Of a DNA stretch of 9,460 nucleotides, positions 6,942 to 9,460 are shown piece by piece. The position numbers and the translations under genes are program-made. Under the pieces are notes generated by a model. That model did no database searches, was not told the DNA's origin, and worked only from the letters and a program-made list of their open reading frames with translations. Source of the DNA: Betaproteobacteria bacterium (lineage in GTDB: Bacteria; Pseudomonadota; Gammaproteobacteria; Burkholderiales; Usitatibacteraceae); assembly GCA_003105245.1 (NCBI GenBank), contig PQAI01000300.1:24185-33644 (forward strand), written 5' to 3'. Every line of letters begins with the position of its first letter. Positions within the stretch are counted from its first letter, which is position 1.

Positions 6942-8020
6942 AGCCCAGCGTCGCCGCGAAGCTCGCGAGCCTGGTGGCGCGCGCGAGGGAGCTGGACGCC
7001 CTCCTCGCCGATCCCGGCGTCACCGCGAACCTCGACAACTACCGCAAGCTCGCCAAGGAGCACGCGGAGATCTCCCCCGTGGTGGCCCGCTACGGCCAGT
7101 ACGCCGCCGCCGAGGCCGACATCGCCGCGGCCGAGGAGATGGCGAGGGACCCCGAGATGCGCGAGTTCGCCGAGGCCGAGATCAAGGCCGGGCGCGCCGC
7201 CCTCGAGGCGATCGGCGCCGACATCCAGAAGATGCTGCTGCCGAAGGACCCCAACGACGACAGGAACCTCTTCCTGGAGATCCGCGCCGGCACGGGCGGC
7301 GACGAGAGCGCGCTCTTCGCCGGCGACCTCTTCCGCATGTACACCCGCTTCGCGGAGAGGAACCGCTGGCAGGTCGAGCTCATCTCCGAGAGCCCGGGCG
7401 ACGCCGGCGGCTTCAAGGAGGTGATCGCCCGCATCGTGGGCCAGGGCGCCTACTCGCGCCTGAAGTTCGAGTCCGGCGGGCACCGCGTGCAGCGCGTGCC
7501 CGCCACCGAGACCCAGGGCCGCATCCATACGTCAGCCGCGACGGTGGCGGTGATGCCCGAGGCCGACGACGCGGGCGACGTGGAGATCAATCCCGCGGAC
7601 GTTCGCGTCGACACCTTCCGCGCGAGCGGCGCGGGCGGCCAGCACGTGAACAAGACCGACTCGGCGGTGCGCCTCACGCACGCGCCCACGGGCATCGTGG
7701 TCGAGTGCCAGGACGGGCGCAGCCAGCACAAGAACCGCGAGCAGGCCTGGCGCGTGCTGGCCGCGCGCATCAAGGACAAGCAGTTGCGCGAGCAGCAGGC
7801 GAAGGAGGCGAGCGAGAGGAAGAGCCTCGTGGGCTCCGGCGACCGCTCCGACCGCATCCGCACCTACAACTTCCCGCAGGGCCGCGTCACCGACCACCGC
7901 ATCAACCTCACGCTCTACAAGATCGACCAGATCATGGACGGCGACCTCTCGGAGCTCACCGGGGCGCTCATGGCCGAGCACCAGGCCGAGCTCCTCGCCA
8001 GCCTCGCCGACACGCCGTGA
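6938..8020 (+). CDS. prfA: Peptide chain release factor 1 (RF1)
   Basis: A 360-residue class I release factor that reads UAG and UAA stop codons in the ribosomal A site and triggers peptidyl-tRNA hydrolysis. The GGQ catalytic loop is [18 protein letters not shown] (GGQ at 233-235). The stop-codon recognition motif is PAT at 188-190 in [13 protein letters not shown], which is the RF1 form rather than the SPF of RF2. Both positions equal the E. coli numbering as I recall it, and the length is typical. [20 protein letters not shown] (110-129) is the conserved start of domain 2. The ATG at 6938 overlaps the hemA stop (ATGA). A GGGGGAG lies very close upstream and GGAAGAG further off, so coupling probably helps initiation. 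Q235 is the residue methylated by PrmC, whose gene begins 1.2 kb downstream. Confidence 0.98.
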   Translation: MKPSVAAKLASLVARARELDALLADPGVTANLDNYRKLAKEHAEISPVVARYGQYAAAEADIAAAEEMARDPEMREFAEAEIKAGRAALEAIGADIQKMLLPKDPNDDRNLFLEIRAGTGGDESALFAGDLFRMYTRFAERNRWQVELISESPGDAGGFKEVIARIVGQGAYSRLKFESGGHRVQRVPATETQGRIHTSAATVAVMPEADDAGDVEINPADVRVDTFRASGAGGQHVNKTDSAVRLTHAPTGIVVECQDGRSQHKNREQAWRVLAARIKDKQLREQQAKEASERKSLVGSGDRSDRIRTYNFPQGRVTDHRINLTLYKIDQIMDGDLSELTGALMAEHQAELLASLADTP

Positions 8021-9231
8021 GCGCCGCCTCGCCGCTGGAAGCGCGGCTCCGGGGCACGCGGGCGGGCGCCGTTCGCGAGGAGTTCCTCTCCAACAGCGCC
8101 TACTTTCCGCTGGCCAACATCCTCTTCGAGTGGCTGCGCGAGGGGTGGTCGGCGTTCCTGCGCTCGCCCGACCCGTACACGCTGCTCGCCACGGGCCTCG
8201 TGCAGGCCTGGTTCCTCGGCTCGTGGAAGCACGCCGGGCGGCCGCGGCCCTTCCTGGGCAACCTCATCGGGCCGGCCTTCTACACCGCGGTCGAGGGCCT
8301 GATCGAGGGGCCGGGGTTCTTCCGCGCGCCCCACCACCTCGCGTACTGGGCTTTCTCGCTCGCCATCGGCGCGGCGCAGGAGGTGCGGCTGCGCGCGGGC
8401 GACGATCGCGTGCGCGTGGCCGCCACGATCGCGGAGAACGTGCTGCGCGCAGCCATCATCGTCGTGATGTACGCGATCTTCGAGGCCCTCTCCAATCCCG
8501 CCGACGCCTCGCTCGCCGGCTTCTTCGCCGACGCGAGCCACGGCTACGTCACCGCCTCGCTCCTCGCCCTGGGCGCGGTCATCGGCGTCGCGCAGGTCAC
8601 CTCCGACGGCTACCTCGCGCTCCTGCGCTCGACCGCCTCGCAGCTGCGGCGCTATTCCGAACTCGCCATGGGCCGGCGCGTGCTCGAACGGGCCGTCGAG
8701 GACGAGACGAGCCTCGCGCCCACGCGTCACGACCGCACGGTGGTCTTCCTCGACATCCGGGGATTCACCGCGTGGAGCGAGCGCCAGTCCCCCGAGGAAG
8801 TGGTGCGCATGCTCAACGCCTTCTACGAGACGACCGAGAAGGCGGTCGCCCCCTTCTGGCCGATCCGCATCAAGTACACGGCCGACGAGGCGCTCCTCGT
8901 CTTCGCGGAGCCGGCCCCGGCCGTGGCGGCGGCGCGCGCGCTTCGCGAGGCGCTGGCGCCGCAGCTCGCCGCCTTCGGGCTTTCCGCCGGCTTCGGCATC
9001 CACGCCGGGCCCGTGATCGAGGGCCTGCTGGGCAGCGAGTCGGTGAAGGCCTTCGACGTGCTGGGCGACACGGTGAACGCCGCCAAGCGGCTGTGCGACG
9101 GCGCGGCCGGCGGCGAGATCCTCGCCACGGAGGCCATCCCCGCGGTCGGCGCCGGGGACGCTCCCGTGCGCGAGCTGCGCGTGAAGGGCAAGTCGGAGCC
9201 CCTGCGCGTGCGCGCGCTCGCCTCGCCATGA
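8017..9231 (+). CDS. Membrane-anchored class III adenylate/guanylate cyclase
   Basis: A 404-residue protein. Residues 1-215 hold about five hydrophobic helices (near 53-71, 79-97, 107-122, 142-160 and 177-195), then a likely signalling helix ([20 protein letters not shown]). The C-terminal domain (about 236-404) is a class III cyclase catalytic domain. Metal-binding D246 is in [10 protein letters not shown] and D290 in [12 protein letters not shown]286 and D347 (in FDVLGDTVN) occupy the purine-specifying positions, and a Lys/Asp pair favours ATP. N354 and R358 in VNAAKR are the transition-state residues. All six key residues are present, so activity as a cAMP-forming enzyme is inferred. The usual GD after the lysine is AD here. 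The GTG at 8017 overlaps the prfA stop (GTGA), no Shine-Dalgarno is visible, and the first internal Met is residue 151. The stop overlaps prmC. I do not recognise the membrane region. Confidence 0.9.
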   Translation: MSAASPLEARLRGTRAGAVREEFLSNSAYFPLANILFEWLREGWSAFLRSPDPYTLLATGLVQAWFLGSWKHAGRPRPFLGNLIGPAFYTAVEGLIEGPGFFRAPHHLAYWAFSLAIGAAQEVRLRAGDDRVRVAATIAENVLRAAIIVVMYAIFEALSNPADASLAGFFADASHGYVTASLLALGAVIGVAQVTSDGYLALLRSTASQLRRYSELAMGRRVLERAVEDETSLAPTRHDRTVVFLDIRGFTAWSERQSPEEVVRMLNAFYETTEKAVAPFWPIRIKYTADEALLVFAEPAPAVAAARALREALAPQLAAFGLSAGFGIHAGPVIEGLLGSESVKAFDVLGDTVNAAKRLCDGAAGGEILATEAIPAVGAGDAPVRELRVKGKSEPLRVRALASP

Positions 9232-9460
9232 GGCGCACGGTGCGCGCGGCGCTGGACGAGGCTGCCGCGGAGATCGGCCTCGTGGACGCGCGCGCGCTCG
9301 CCTGCCACCTCCTGGGCGCGGACCGCGCCTGGCTCGCGGCCAATCCCATGCACGTGCTGAGCGAGTCCCAGGACGCGCGCCTCGACCTGCTCGTCGCGCA
9401 GCGCGTGATGGGCCACCCGGTCGCCTACCTCGTGGGCACGCGCGAGTTCTGGGGCCGCGA
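9228..9460 (+). CDS. prmC: Release factor glutamine methyltransferase PrmC/HemK (N-terminal part, runs off right edge)
   Basis: About 77 N-terminal residues are visible. PrmC uses S-adenosylmethionine to N5-methylate the glutamine of the GGQ motif in RF1 and RF2, raising termination efficiency. The visible part is the N-terminal helical substrate-binding domain: it opens [17 protein letters not shown], continues [11 protein letters not shown], and ends with [20 protein letters not shown]. The last stretch matches the strongly conserved R..G.PVAYL.G..EFWG signature at the entry to the methyltransferase domain. The catalytic NPPY motif lies beyond the window. The ATG at 9228 overlaps the cyclase stop as ATGA, with no obvious ribosome site, so coupling is likely. 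In many proteobacteria prmC directly follows prfA; here the cyclase gene separates them. Confidence 0.93.
   Translation, partial: MRRTVRAALDEAAAEIGLVDARALACHLLGADRAWLAANPMHVLSESQDARLDLLVAQRVMGHPVAYLVGTREFWGR

Noticed and set aside
7915..9003. A 362-codon open frame on the minus strand, opposite prfA end and the cyclase
   Set aside because: Composition is Arg/Glu/Gly/Val-rich with no recognisable domain. Conserved cyclase residues lie on the plus strand.
1..9460. Mobile element, phage island, CRISPR array or defence system
   Set aside because: No integrase, transposase, terminal inverted repeats, spaced direct-repeat array or recognisable defence gene is visible, and all complete genes are core families of even GC style.

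Overview
This window comes from a high-GC chromosome and carries only core and housekeeping genes. The gene order on the minus strand (pilB, pilC, pilD, coaE, zapD), together with a hemA-prfA-prmC cluster on the plus strand, points to a Proteobacterium. The high-GC protein style and the ZapD and PilB sequences suggest a betaproteobacterium. That placement is inferred from gene content, not from a marker comparison. I see no transposase, integrase, phage gene, CRISPR array, tRNA or rRNA.

Minus strand, read from about 5504 down to 1. First comes an exported glutathione-peroxidase-like protein (5504-4965). After a 92-bp AT-rich gap follows the type IV pilus block: assembly ATPase PilB (4872-3166), platform protein PilC (3154-1925) and prepilin peptidase PilD (1855-992). 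CoaE (995-393), the last enzyme of coenzyme A synthesis, overlaps pilD by 4 bp. ZapD, an FtsZ-bundling division protein, begins at 308 and runs off the left edge. A terminator-like hairpin lies between pilC and pilD, so pilD-coaE may be expressed at a different level from pilBC.

Plus strand, from 5667 to the right edge. hemA (glutamyl-tRNA reductase, first step of C5 tetrapyrrole synthesis) is followed by prfA (release factor RF1), a membrane-anchored class III adenylate/guanylate cyclase, and the start of prmC, the methyltransferase that modifies the GGQ glutamine of RF1. All three junctions are 4-bp stop/start overlaps (ATGA, GTGA, ATGA), so these genes very probably form one translationally coupled operon. 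A TATAAT box lies 48 bp upstream of hemA.

The most unusual item is the cyclase between prfA and prmC. It has a complete set of class III catalytic residues and an N-terminal region of about five membrane helices that I cannot assign to a known sensor family. The remaining genes are conventional. Every gap between genes is shorter than 165 bp. Several long open frames on the opposite strands are GC-driven shadows and are not annotated.
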